Of a DNA stretch of 64,000 nt, positions 36,391 to 43,907 are shown in pieces (the first letter of the stretch is position 1; each line of letters opens with the position of its first letter). Source of the DNA: Tenacibaculum gallaicum (GTDB taxonomy: Bacteria > Bacteroidota > Bacteroidia > Flavobacteriales > Flavobacteriaceae); NCBI RefSeq assembly GCF_003387615.1, contig NZ_QUNS01000002.1, forward strand, positions 372,001-436,000, in the 5' to 3' direction. The notes beneath the pieces were generated by a model. The model made no database searches. It had not been told where the DNA came from and saw only the letters and a list, made by a program, of their open reading frames with translations. The position numbers and the translations under genes were made by a program.

Positions 36391-37392
36391 TTATAATGTA
36401 ATGCTAACTTTCCCCATGTGTTTAGCCTTTTTTAAGTAAGCAAAAGCTTCTAAAGTATCATCAAAAGCAAATGTTTTATCAATTACAGGATGAATTTCGT
36501 GCAATTGAAAAGCACGTAACATATTGTTATACATTTCTGTTGAACCTGTTTCAATACCTTGTATTCTTGCTGCTTTCATCATAATAGTTCCTGTATCTAT
36601 TACACCACTAGTACCATCAATAACACCTACCATACTTATTGTACCTTCACTTTTTACACATTGTAAAGATTGACTAATATGTGAACCTCCTACAACATCT
36701 ATAACTTGATCAACTCCTTTGTTATTGGTTAGTTTTAGTACTTCTTTAGTCCAGTTTTTAGTTGTTTTATAGTTGATGGTATGGTGAGCTCCTAATGCTG
36801 TTGCTTTTTGTAGTTTTTTATCACTACTTGAGGTTATAATAACTCGGTAACCAGCTAATTTTGCAAGTTGTAACGCGAATAAAGAAACACCTCCTGTGCC
36901 TATGAGGAGTATAGTATCGCCTAATTTTAGGTTAGATTGTTCTACTACAGAATTCCAAGCTGTAAGTGCTGCTACTGGTAATGTTGCTGCTTCTTCAAAG
37001 GATAAATAGTTAGGGAATTTATGAAGAGCTTTTTCAGGTAAGACTACATACTCAGCCATAATACCATCTCTGTCTGAACCTCCTAAAGATTCTTTTAGTT
37101 TATTAGCGTTTAGTTGTCCTGTTTCCCAATTGGGCAAAATTAAAGAGGTAACATTATCACCTTCTTTAAATTTAGTTACTGTATTACCTACTCTTACAAC
37201 CTTTCCAGCAGCATCGGAACCAGGAATTCTATTTTCGGTTGGTTTCCACTTTCCTGAACCTTCAGTAACAAGGATATCACGATAGTTTAATGAGATAGCC
37301 TTTATTTTGACTAATACTTCATTGGGTTTTATTTCAGGTATTTGTGTAGTTGTTACTTGTAACTTTCCGTTAGAGATTTTAAATAATTTCAT
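36391..37392 (-). CDS. NAD(P)-dependent medium-chain alcohol dehydrogenase (zinc-free quinone-reductase type)
   Basis: 333 residues. The GroES-like domain is at the N-terminus (NEVLVKIKAISLNYRDILVTEGSG, GSDAAGKVVRVGNTV) and the Rossmann motif is GTGGVSLFALQLAKLAGY. The cysteine cluster of zinc alcohol dehydrogenases is lacking. It reduces quinones or enones with NADPH. First gene of a tight cluster (11 bp to PhzF), about 90 bp after sigZ. Confidence 0.9.
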   Translation of the reverse strand: MKLFKISNGKLQVTTTQIPEIKPNEVLVKIKAISLNYRDILVTEGSGKWKPTENRIPGSDAAGKVVRVGNTVTKFKEGDNVTSLILPNWETGQLNANKLKESLGGSDRDGIMAEYVVLPEKALHKFPNYLSFEEAATLPVAALTAWNSVVEQSNLKLGDTILLIGTGGVSLFALQLAKLAGYRVIITSSSDKKLQKATALGAHHTINYKTTKNWTKEVLKLTNNKGVDQVIDVVGGSHISQSLQCVKSEGTISMVGVIDGTSGVIDTGTIMMKAARIQGIETGSTEMYNNMLRAFQLHEIHPVIDKTFAFDDTLEAFAYLKKAKHMGKVSITL

Positions 37393-37485
37393 CTGTTTTC
37401 TAATTTTATGATCACCGCCAGGGATGCTTTAAATGTACTTTTGTATTCGATAGACGGGAAGGGGAGAAAAAAGACGCAAAAAAAA

Positions 37486-38013
37486 TTACTCTAAGAAATC
37501 AATGATTTTACCGTTGTCATCGGTAATAACATTAGGGCAGTCTAAAATATCTTCTTTTAATAGGTTTTTGGCGCGTTGTACTCTTGATTTAGCTCCTGAA
37601 TAAGATATGTTTTTGTCTTGGGCGAGTTGTAATTGTGAATAATCTTTGAAAGAAGTAAGTAATATTGCTTCTTTATATTTTTCTGAAAGGTTACTTATTT
37701 TACCATTGATACAAGTAGAAAGTTTTGTATAGGTGTTATCTTCTTTAGCCTCTTCAGGAAATTCTATATCTGTATGACCTTCTTTTGAAGTTTGTTTTTT
37801 TCTGAAGTAGTCTAAAACTACATTTCTACATATTTGATATACCCAAGATGTTAGTTTAGAGGTGTCTTTAAGTGTGTCTATTTTTGTAAGAGCTTTTATA
37901 AAAACTTCTTGTAAGATATCTTTTGAGTCCTCTTCGTTTTTAACTCTACTTAAAATGAAACGATAAAGTTCTTGGTGAAGGTCATCCCAAAGTATTTTTA
38001 TGTCTTTGTTCAT
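37486..38013 (-). CDS. sigZ: sigma-70 family factor, SigZ-like
   Basis: 175 residues. Sigma region 2 (ELYRFILSRVKNEEDSKDILQEVFIKAL ... TSWVYQICRNVVLDYFRKK) and region 4 (LSEKYKEAILLTSFKDYSQLQLAQDKNISYSGAKSRVQRAK) are present. The CPNVI segment near the C-terminus fits the SigZ group. No anti-sigma gene adjoins it. It may control the operon downstream (93 bp away), but no SigZ promoter could be recognised. Confidence 0.85.
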   Translation of the reverse strand: MNKDIKILWDDLHQELYRFILSRVKNEEDSKDILQEVFIKALTKIDTLKDTSKLTSWVYQICRNVVLDYFRKKQTSKEGHTDIEFPEEAKEDNTYTKLSTCINGKISNLSEKYKEAILLTSFKDYSQLQLAQDKNISYSGAKSRVQRAKNLLKEDILDCPNVITDDNGKIIDFLE

Positions 38014-38139
38014 TTTAGTTCGTTTAAAATTATGGAAGTATATTCAAATTTACTACTTTTTTCATCAAGTTAAAAGCTATGTATAGTTTATTATGTGTTG
38101 AACAATAGGGGAACAAAATAGGAGAATGAAGAATAGTAG

Positions 38140-38763
38140 TTAATTATTAGTTTTTGTCTTTCTAAGCTCAATTTCCATTGCTCTTTTATAAAAGTCAGCA
38201 AATTTTTTTTCGTTGTACTTAACTCTCATGGCTGCTAAAACATCTGGTAAGCCTAAACTAAACCAATCCCAAAGCATGGTGTCAAAATTGTATTTATATA
38301 GTTGTTTTCCTATTTCGTTTCTTATTTGTGTGATTTCAGCAGTTGAAATACCATGTTCATTTAGTAGCTGGGTTGTCTTAATATTTTCTTCTGGGGTAGT
38401 AGCCGTATCTAGATAAGGTTCTAGTAACCAGTTCCAGTTTTTTGTTTCTTTAAAAGTAGCTATGTTGTTTCTTTCTGTAAACTCTTTAAGTGGCTTGGTA
38501 TGCTCTCTTGAAATAAATATAACTTCGTTATCAATTCTAATTAGTGGGGGATAGGATAGATAACAGATGGCTGTTATTTCTTTAGCTTTAATTTTTTTAT
38601 TTGGGAATACAGTTGAAGGTTTAAAAGGATATGCTAAAATTTCAATCTCAGTTTCTAAGATTTTAGCTTCTCCAATACCACAAATCATATTATTCATTTC
38701 ATAGTTTGTAGCTCCGAAAAAGGTGCCTTTTTTACTAAATATTTTCTTTAAAAACTTCAGCAT
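38140..38763 (-). CDS. protein of unknown function
   Basis: 207 residues, not recognised. The N-terminus is basic (LKFLKKIFSKKG). A PH-like beta-rich half (EIEILAYPFKPSTVFPNKKIKAKEITAICY ... PLIRIDNEVIFISREHTKPLKEF) is followed by a helical half with WNWLLEPYLDTATTPEE. No signal peptide or membrane segment. 17 bp separate its start from the end of the NTF2-like gene upstream on the same strand, so they are probably co-transcribed. Confidence 0.6.
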   Translation of the reverse strand: MLKFLKKIFSKKGTFFGATNYEMNNMICGIGEAKILETEIEILAYPFKPSTVFPNKKIKAKEITAICYLSYPPLIRIDNEVIFISREHTKPLKEFTERNNIATFKETKNWNWLLEPYLDTATTPEENIKTTQLLNEHGISTAEITQIRNEIGKQLYKYNFDTMLWDWFSLGLPDVLAAMRVKYNEKKFADFYKRAMEIELRKTKTNN

Positions 38764-38780
38764 TTTTGATTGGTTGAGTT

Positions 38781-39158
38781 TTACTCATTTAAGTCATTGA
38801 CTAACTTTCTAGAAATAACTGTGTCGTAAATTATTTTTAGCTTCGTTATTTTGTTTTCAGAATCAAGTTCAATAATATCAACAACATCAAACTCTACTTT
38901 TTCATTGTTTTTTAAAGTCCATTTATAGGTAAAGTAAAGAGCTAAATTATTTGAGTCATTCTGTTCAAAAATTCCTTTTTGGAAAAGTTCAGAATTAGAA
39001 GTGTCATTATTTAATTCACGATAAAATTCGTCAGCTTTTTTAACTCCATAGATAGGAGACTCAACAATTCCTTTATTACTAAACAAATCAATAACCTTTT
39101 CTATATTTCCGTTTTCTAGGTGTTCTAGATATTTTTTTGCTACTTCACTTTTATTCAT
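38781..39158 (-). CDS. SnoaL/NTF2-like protein
   Basis: 125 residues with the alpha-helical start and curved sheet of the NTF2-like superfamily: KYLEHLENGNIEKVIDLFSNKGIVESPIYG, LALYFTYKWTLKNNEKVEFDVVDIIELDSENKITKLKIIYD. Such proteins are small-molecule isomerases, hydrolases or ligand binders. No catalytic assignment is possible. Upstream partner of the unknown gene at 38140-38763. Confidence 0.72.
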   Translation of the reverse strand: MNKSEVAKKYLEHLENGNIEKVIDLFSNKGIVESPIYGVKKADEFYRELNNDTSNSELFQKGIFEQNDSNNLALYFTYKWTLKNNEKVEFDVVDIIELDSENKITKLKIIYDTVISRKLVNDLNE

Positions 39159-39369
39159 TGGTTCAAGGTTTATTTAAGGTTACATATACAGTTATTCTAA
39201 AGGTATGGTTTCTATTTTTATATAGTATAATGTGACTTTTACAAACTTGGTCAGTGTAACTACGAATATAAAAACAATCACTGCGAAAACAAACTACTTT
39301 TTACACAGTACTATCTACCGTATACATTTGACACTTGTAATTAATAATAAAACATTATATCAAACAAAG

Positions 39370-39969
39370 ATGGAAGAACAAGTTGCTATTTTAAAAAATG
39401 AGGATTATTCTTTTAGAGAACTTAACGGAGGCATTGCAATTTTAGATTATATAGGACAGTCAACTAGTGTTGTGATACCCGACTATATAAACAATAAACC
39501 CGTGATGTATATATTAAGGGAAGCTTTTGATGATAAAGGACTCAAAGCGGTGGTTTTACCAAAATTTCTAGAGTATATAGATGAAGATGCTTTTTATAAG
39601 AATGAAATTAAAGAGTTGGTAATTCCTTCAAAAGTTACAGAAATTAGAGGAGGGGCTTTTGGAAGAAATAAAATTGAAAAACTTATTATTGAAGCGCCAA
39701 TTACAACGATTCATATGTTTTGTTTTGTAGGAAATGCACTTACAAGTATAGATTTACCAGAATCAGTTACTACATTGTATAACGATTGTTTTGCAGAGAA
39801 TGATTTTGTTGAGCTTACGATTCCTGAGCACATAACAACCCTAGGGAGCGATTCATTTAAAGAGAACAAGAAGTTAAAAAAGGTAGTCTTGCCTCAAAAA
39901 TTAGAAGGTAGTATTACTGGAGCCTTTAGAGGATCAGATATTGATAATATTGATTTTGTGTTGTGCTAG
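39370..39969 (+). CDS. BspA-type leucine-rich repeat protein
   Basis: 199 residues from ATG 39370; an upstream extension of 46 codons in the same frame looks non-coding (Thr/Asn-rich, no signal peptide). Repeats of the LRR_5 type run through residues 45-195, e.g. LKAVVLPKFLEYIDEDAFYKNEIKELVIPSKVTEIRGGAF and SIDLPESVTTLYNDCFAENDFVELTIPEHITTLG. There is no export signal, so it is probably cytoplasmic. Function unknown. Terminator at 39991. Confidence 0.8.
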   Translation: MEEQVAILKNEDYSFRELNGGIAILDYIGQSTSVVIPDYINNKPVMYILREAFDDKGLKAVVLPKFLEYIDEDAFYKNEIKELVIPSKVTEIRGGAFGRNKIEKLIIEAPITTIHMFCFVGNALTSIDLPESVTTLYNDCFAENDFVELTIPEHITTLGSDSFKENKKLKKVVLPQKLEGSITGAFRGSDIDNIDFVLC

Positions 39970-39990
39970 GTAATATTAATTAGAGCTAAT

Positions 39991-40028
39991 AAAAACAGTC
40001 GCTTTATTAAGTTATAGAGACTGTTTTT
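39991..40028 (+). terminator. intrinsic terminator after the LRR gene
   Basis: Stem AAAAACAGTC / GACTGTTTTT (39991-40000 and 40019-40028), T-rich end. Confidence 0.75.
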
Positions 40029-40080
40029 TATGTTTAGTTGGTTACTAAGCTTAATTGTATTTAAAACAAGAATAGGTTTT

Positions 40081-40110
40081 AAAAAGAAAATAGCGAACCG
40101 AAGTTCGCTA
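40081..40110 (-). terminator. terminator of the small peptide gene
   Basis: TAGCGAAC / GTTCGCTA with CGAA tetraloop (40091-40110). On the minus strand it is followed by TTTTCTTTTT. Confidence 0.82.
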
Positions 40111-40120
40111 ATAAATTTAA

Positions 40121-40282
40121 TTACATTGGTTTTGGAACACACTTACAATTTTCATCAAACTCATGATCTTCATCACAAGGAAGCGGAAGGAAACGGCATT
40201 TAGTAGTTCTTATTCCTCCATTAATAAATTGTTGTTCCTGTTTGTTTAAAACAGCACCTAAGTTTGAAATGTTCTTTAACAT
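40121..40282 (-). CDS. 53-residue Cys-rich peptide with double-glycine-type leader
   Basis: The start ATG is at 40282. The leader part reads MLKNISNLGAVLNK then QEQQFINGG, matching the pattern LxxLGxxLxKxEQxxINGG of double-glycine leaders cleaved by C39 peptidase transporters. The predicted mature peptide is 30 residues (24-53), starting IRTTKCRFLPLPCDED and ending ENCKCVPKPM, with four cysteines (29, 36, 46, 48) and many acidic residues. A -7-like TAATTTTG lies on the minus strand at 40312-40305, and a terminator follows the gene. No transporter or modification enzyme is adjacent. Bacteriocin-like or signal peptide is inference. Confidence 0.68.
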   Translation of the reverse strand: MLKNISNLGAVLNKQEQQFINGGIRTTKCRFLPLPCDEDHEFDENCKCVPKPM

Positions 40283-40450
40283 AATTTTTGGTTTAAAATT
40301 TAATCAAAATTAGGTATAAATAAAAATGAAAGAACCTTTAAAACCGTAATAAAAGTAAGGTAAAACCCTATTTATAGGGGTTAACAGATGAAAGTATTTG
40401 AAACAAAATAAGAAGATATAATTACTTATAACAGTTGCTGTAGCCAGTAT

Positions 40451-41383
40451 TTATTTTGTCAATATCCAGTTTATTAGGTCTTTTTTGTCTACAATAGCCC
40501 AACTATGAGGATGTCGTTCACCATTTGCTCTATATCCTTTGTTAGTTGTTGGTATATACTCAACATTATTAAAACCTTTAGTTTTTAAACTCTCATATAG
40601 TTTTTTGATATAGAAAGCATTCATTTGTTCATAATCGCCCATTCTATTCTTTTTCCACCAAAGAGTATCGGGTTCTGTGTAAAGTCTAATCTTAGTGTTT
40701 TTTAGTTTCTTTATGTTAGAAATATTGTCTGTACTAGAGGTAAATACAGCTTTTTTCTCGTATTTTTTAATACTATTTTTAGGGTTGCCAAAGTTATCAC
40801 CTAATGTTTCTAATAGCCAAGTACTTTCTAGAATTGCAGGCTCTGAAAAGTTTCGTTCTATATTTTTTTCTGAAGACTTATACAAAGCAATCAAATCTAT
40901 TGGAGAATCTACTATAAATACTCCTTTTGGATCGATATAGAACTGTTTCTTCCCAACAATATAATTGCTTATTAAAAGACTAACAACTCCACCGCTAGAA
41001 AAGCCTCCAATAAAAATATTGTCAGTTGGTAATTGATTTTCTGTAATTATAGTTTGTAAACTTTTAGCAAGTTGTTGTTGTTCGTTTTCTTCAAGCCATA
41101 ATTTCTGATTAAGATTAGAAAGTATAACTGCAATATTATTTTTTCTAGCAATATCAAGAATTTTAAACTCTCTTTTAATGTCTTTAGCAACTTCTGGGTA
41201 GCCACCAAACAAAATTAAAACCGCCTTAACTTCTTTAGTTGGTTTATAAAGTTCGTAACCTTCTTTTATAAGCTCGGTAAACTCAAATTTTTCAGGAGTA
41301 ACTTGTTGTTTCTCTTGTTTACTCAGCTTACAGGAAACAACCACAATAAAAGCTAGAATTAATATTATTGTAAGTTTTTTCAT
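40451..41383 (-). CDS. alpha/beta-hydrolase-like lipoprotein
   Basis: 310 residues. A signal peptide with lipobox VVSC (Cys18) predicts a lipoprotein. The nucleophile elbow is in IFIGGFSSGGVVSLLISNY (GxSxGG). The strand before it, LILFGGYPEVAKDI, could form the oxyanion region, and a His appears in ANGERHPHSWA near the C-terminus. Esterase or peptidase activity is likely; the substrate is unknown. Single gene. Confidence 0.72.
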   Translation of the reverse strand: MKKLTIILILAFIVVVSCKLSKQEKQQVTPEKFEFTELIKEGYELYKPTKEVKAVLILFGGYPEVAKDIKREFKILDIARKNNIAVILSNLNQKLWLEENEQQQLAKSLQTIITENQLPTDNIFIGGFSSGGVVSLLISNYIVGKKQFYIDPKGVFIVDSPIDLIALYKSSEKNIERNFSEPAILESTWLLETLGDNFGNPKNSIKKYEKKAVFTSSTDNISNIKKLKNTKIRLYTEPDTLWWKKNRMGDYEQMNAFYIKKLYESLKTKGFNNVEYIPTTNKGYRANGERHPHSWAIVDKKDLINWILTK

Positions 41384-41472
41384 TTGTATTCAATGTTTTG
41401 CTAGGGGTAGTAATTTTGGTTAAGAGGTAGGCAAGAGTAAGTAATTACTTGTAACTATTGATATGAGGAGTA

Positions 41473-41973
41473 TTATTTTATAAGTGCTCCTACAAGAACA
41501 CCAATTAAACCACTTATAGAGCTAATCACTGGCACAACCCACCATCTACTATCTTTCTTATTTTCAAAAGCTCTTGTGTGCAAGTCAATTGCAACGGCTA
41601 TTAAAGATTGGACTTCTGAACTGTTTAAAGGTGACCTCGAAATTTTTTCTTTCGCCTCAGTAGCTGGTAAATTATTTATTTGGTCTAAAGTTATTTCTTT
41701 ATTTAGATCAACATGAAACCTTCTTTGTTTACTTCTCCTCCAAGCTAAAGAAACTTTTCCTTCATCACTATTAAATCTGAAAAATTCAGGATGCTCTTCA
41801 AAAACCTTTTTCCAATAAGCAAAATTAGATTCATCACCAGAAATCCTCATAGACCAACTTTTAAAGTCTAATTTATAAAACTTATAGATAGACATTACTT
41901 GAATAGCGGCTAGAACATCAGCTAAACGATTTTCATATTTAATGTATGGAGATTCATTTTTTGAGTGGAACAT
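41473..41973 (-). CDS. conserved protein of unknown function with C-terminal membrane anchor
   Basis: 166 residues. The N-terminal soluble part contains ENRLADVLAAIQVMSIYKFYKLDFKSWSMRISGD and WKKVFEEHPEFFRF; a single C-terminal membrane helix spans about 144-165 (VVPVISSISGLIGVLVGALI). I have seen similar proteins with 'RISGDxSxxxxWxxxFEEHPEFFR' as accessory genes without known function. It lies next to the Abi-like gene (150 bp) in the accessory region. Confidence 0.65.
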   Translation of the reverse strand: MFHSKNESPYIKYENRLADVLAAIQVMSIYKFYKLDFKSWSMRISGDESNFAYWKKVFEEHPEFFRFNSDEGKVSLAWRRSKQRRFHVDLNKEITLDQINNLPATEAKEKISRSPLNSSEVQSLIAVAIDLHTRAFENKKDSRWWVVPVISSISGLIGVLVGALIK

Positions 41974-42126
41974 TTTATTGTTGTTTTAATAAAGGTTATT
42001 AATTAGAAAGTTATAGCTAACAGTTCCATATGATTAAAAGTAATGGGTTCAAGTCTAATATTTTTTGACACTTATAACTCCAAGTTGACTCAGAAATAGT
42101 AAAAACTGTCGTAATTGCGGTTATAG

Positions 42127-42963
42127 TTATTCTACAAATTTTAGAATTAACCTACCAATTGAATTAACACAATCTCTGGTGAATTCAGCTAGCCATTTAT
42201 CAGAATCTTTATCAAAATGAGATTCACTAAAATTATTTCTTGCATTAGATATTGCGTTAGTAATGGTTCCAATTAAATTTAGCATTGGTTCTGGGAATTT
42301 TTTGTCAGTTTCAAGAAAACGAGCCTTTAAATCCTCTCTTACAATTTTAGAAATTTTTGATAATTCAGTTTCATCTTTTTGTGAAGGAACTTTTAAGAAA
42401 ATATACGTCTTGAAAATTCCTTCTAATGATGAATATGCATAGGTCAAAGTTAGATTAAACTCTTCGTTTCGGATTGACTCGTCCATCTTTCTTAGACATT
42501 CTTCAAGCTTGTCAGAATTGTCAATTATATTTGGTATTTCGAGTTTTGGAACGGCAGTTTTGTTTGTGCTATCTAATTTTTTAACATCCTCTATTATTGT
42601 AGTTGGACAGTTTAAAAGCTCTAAATCTTCTATTATTTCTGTTGTATCAAAAGGTTCATTAAGCCAAGTTGAAAATGTTATTAAAAAATCTCTAATAAAT
42701 AGATAAAACCGATTGTTGGCTTTTTCTATGAGATCATTCATTAATATGTTCAACGTATTAATTGAATCATATTTTTCATAATCCATTTCAAGAGAAATTA
42801 CCCTACGTGAATTCTTGACATGATTATAGGTGTTTCTCCAATATTCTTCTAGTCCAGCTTGAATTCTTAATCTTTTAAAATCTCTAGATTTAAGAAAAGG
42901 ACCAACGTTTATTTTTTTTAAGCTGTCAGCAAAGGGCTCAAGTATTGGTAGAGGGTCATTCAT
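42127..42963 (-). CDS. abortive-infection (Abi_C/HEPN)-like protein
   Basis: 278 residues. The C-terminal helical part (about 165-278) has the layout of Abi_C/HEPN domains: NLTLTYAYSSLEGIFKTYIFLK, then AISNARNNFSESHFD with an RN(x)5H-type motif (Arg242 to His249). The N-terminal half (1-150) is helical and not recognised. HEPN proteins often act as RNases in phage defence. No antitoxin gene is adjacent, so the defence role is inference. The GC-rich repeat array begins 152 bp upstream of its start. Confidence 0.6.
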   Translation of the reverse strand: MNDPLPILEPFADSLKKINVGPFLKSRDFKRLRIQAGLEEYWRNTYNHVKNSRRVISLEMDYEKYDSINTLNILMNDLIEKANNRFYLFIRDFLITFSTWLNEPFDTTEIIEDLELLNCPTTIIEDVKKLDSTNKTAVPKLEIPNIIDNSDKLEECLRKMDESIRNEEFNLTLTYAYSSLEGIFKTYIFLKVPSQKDETELSKISKIVREDLKARFLETDKKFPEPMLNLIGTITNAISNARNNFSESHFDKDSDKWLAEFTRDCVNSIGRLILKFVE

Positions 42964-43114
42964 TTATTTGATAGTTTTTACTAATTACGCACAACTCGTT
43001 ATATACTAAATTTTAGTTCTTTTACCCGATACAAAATGGAATATCATAAGATATAGCAATTTTATTAACACTCTCAAATATAAAAAAAGTAAGATAAAAA
43101 AGTGCAACTTTTTT

Positions 43115-43316
43115 ATCGGGTCGACACCCCAAGCCTAATCGGGTCGACACCCCAAGCCTAATCGGGTCGACACCCCAAGCCTAATCGGGTCGACACCCCA
43201 AGCCTAATCGGGTCGCCACCCCAAGCCTAAGGGGAGTGACACTCCCTCGGTAAGGGGAACGATGCTCCCCGCCTAAGGGGAGTGTTATTCACTGCCTAAG
43301 GGGAGCAACACCAAAC
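43115..43316. repeat. GC-rich tandem array of 23-bp hairpin-forming units
   Basis: Eight contiguous 23-bp units (43115-43298) and a partial ninth. Units 1-4 are identical, with core GGGTCGACACCC and end AAGCCTA. Unit 5 differs by one base in the loop (CGAC to CGCC). Units 6-8 are diverged (cores GGGAGTGACACTCCC, GGGGAACGATGCTCCCC and AGTGTTATTCACT) but keep the period and a dyad. The array accounts for part of the 566-base gap 42964-43529; the rest of that gap shows no gene. It is much richer in G+C than its surroundings. Confidence 0.9.
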
Positions 43317-43529
43317 AAGTAAAAAGGTAAAATATTCGTATTGTGTAGAAAAATGTTTGTTAGGTGTTGTGGTGTATAAAGAAACCATTTTAAAAAACAA
43401 ATACACCCCAAAGAGAAGTGTATTTAAGTGTAAAGTTTTATAAACAGTTAACTTAACAGCTAACAAAAGCACAGGTGGTGTTCTTGTTTGTTTCAATTTG
43501 TACCGTAAGTGAGAGTTGTGTAATTGTTT

Positions 43530-43751
43530 TTATACTAAAGGCTCTGCTTTAAAACCTTTACTTTTTACAATAGCAATTACTTCATCCGCAGTAATTCCTT
43601 TAGAACTTACGGTAAGAACTTTATCATCAAAATTAGTATCTACATTCCAATGACAAATACCTTCAGCATTGTCTAAATCAGTTTGAACTTTTGATACACA
43701 TCCTCCGCAGTTAAGGTTTGTTTTGAATTTTAACTCTTTATTGTTTTCCAT
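43530..43751 (-). CDS. heavy-metal-associated (HMA) domain protein, copper chaperone-like
   Basis: 73 residues with a ferredoxin-like fold and the metal motif NCGGC (Cys15 and Cys18) in KFKTNLNCGGCVSKVQTDLDNAEGI. It probably delivers Cu(I) to the P-type ATPase encoded next to it. It lies 156 bp after copA on the same strand, so it may be part of the same unit. Confidence 0.88.
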   Translation of the reverse strand: MENNKELKFKTNLNCGGCVSKVQTDLDNAEGICHWNVDTNFDDKVLTVSSKGITADEVIAIVKSKGFKAEPLV

Positions 43752-43907
43752 GATATTAAAAATTTATTTGTTATTGAATACTGCGAATTTCAGCACAACA
43801 GGTGTGTTTGTTGTTGTACAATTTTAAGATTGATTTGTGAGATTTACAGATTTACTTATTAAGTGAGATTTAAAACGTTCCGACACTTGCTAGTGCCGAA
43901 ACACTTG

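Noticed and set aside
43115-43316. CRISPR array
   Set aside because: The 23-bp units are directly joined with no spacers, they diverge along the array, and no cas gene is present.
43296-43496. Small ORF on the minus strand beside the repeat array
   Set aside because: No recognisable domain, it overlaps the array's degenerate end, and its composition is low complexity.
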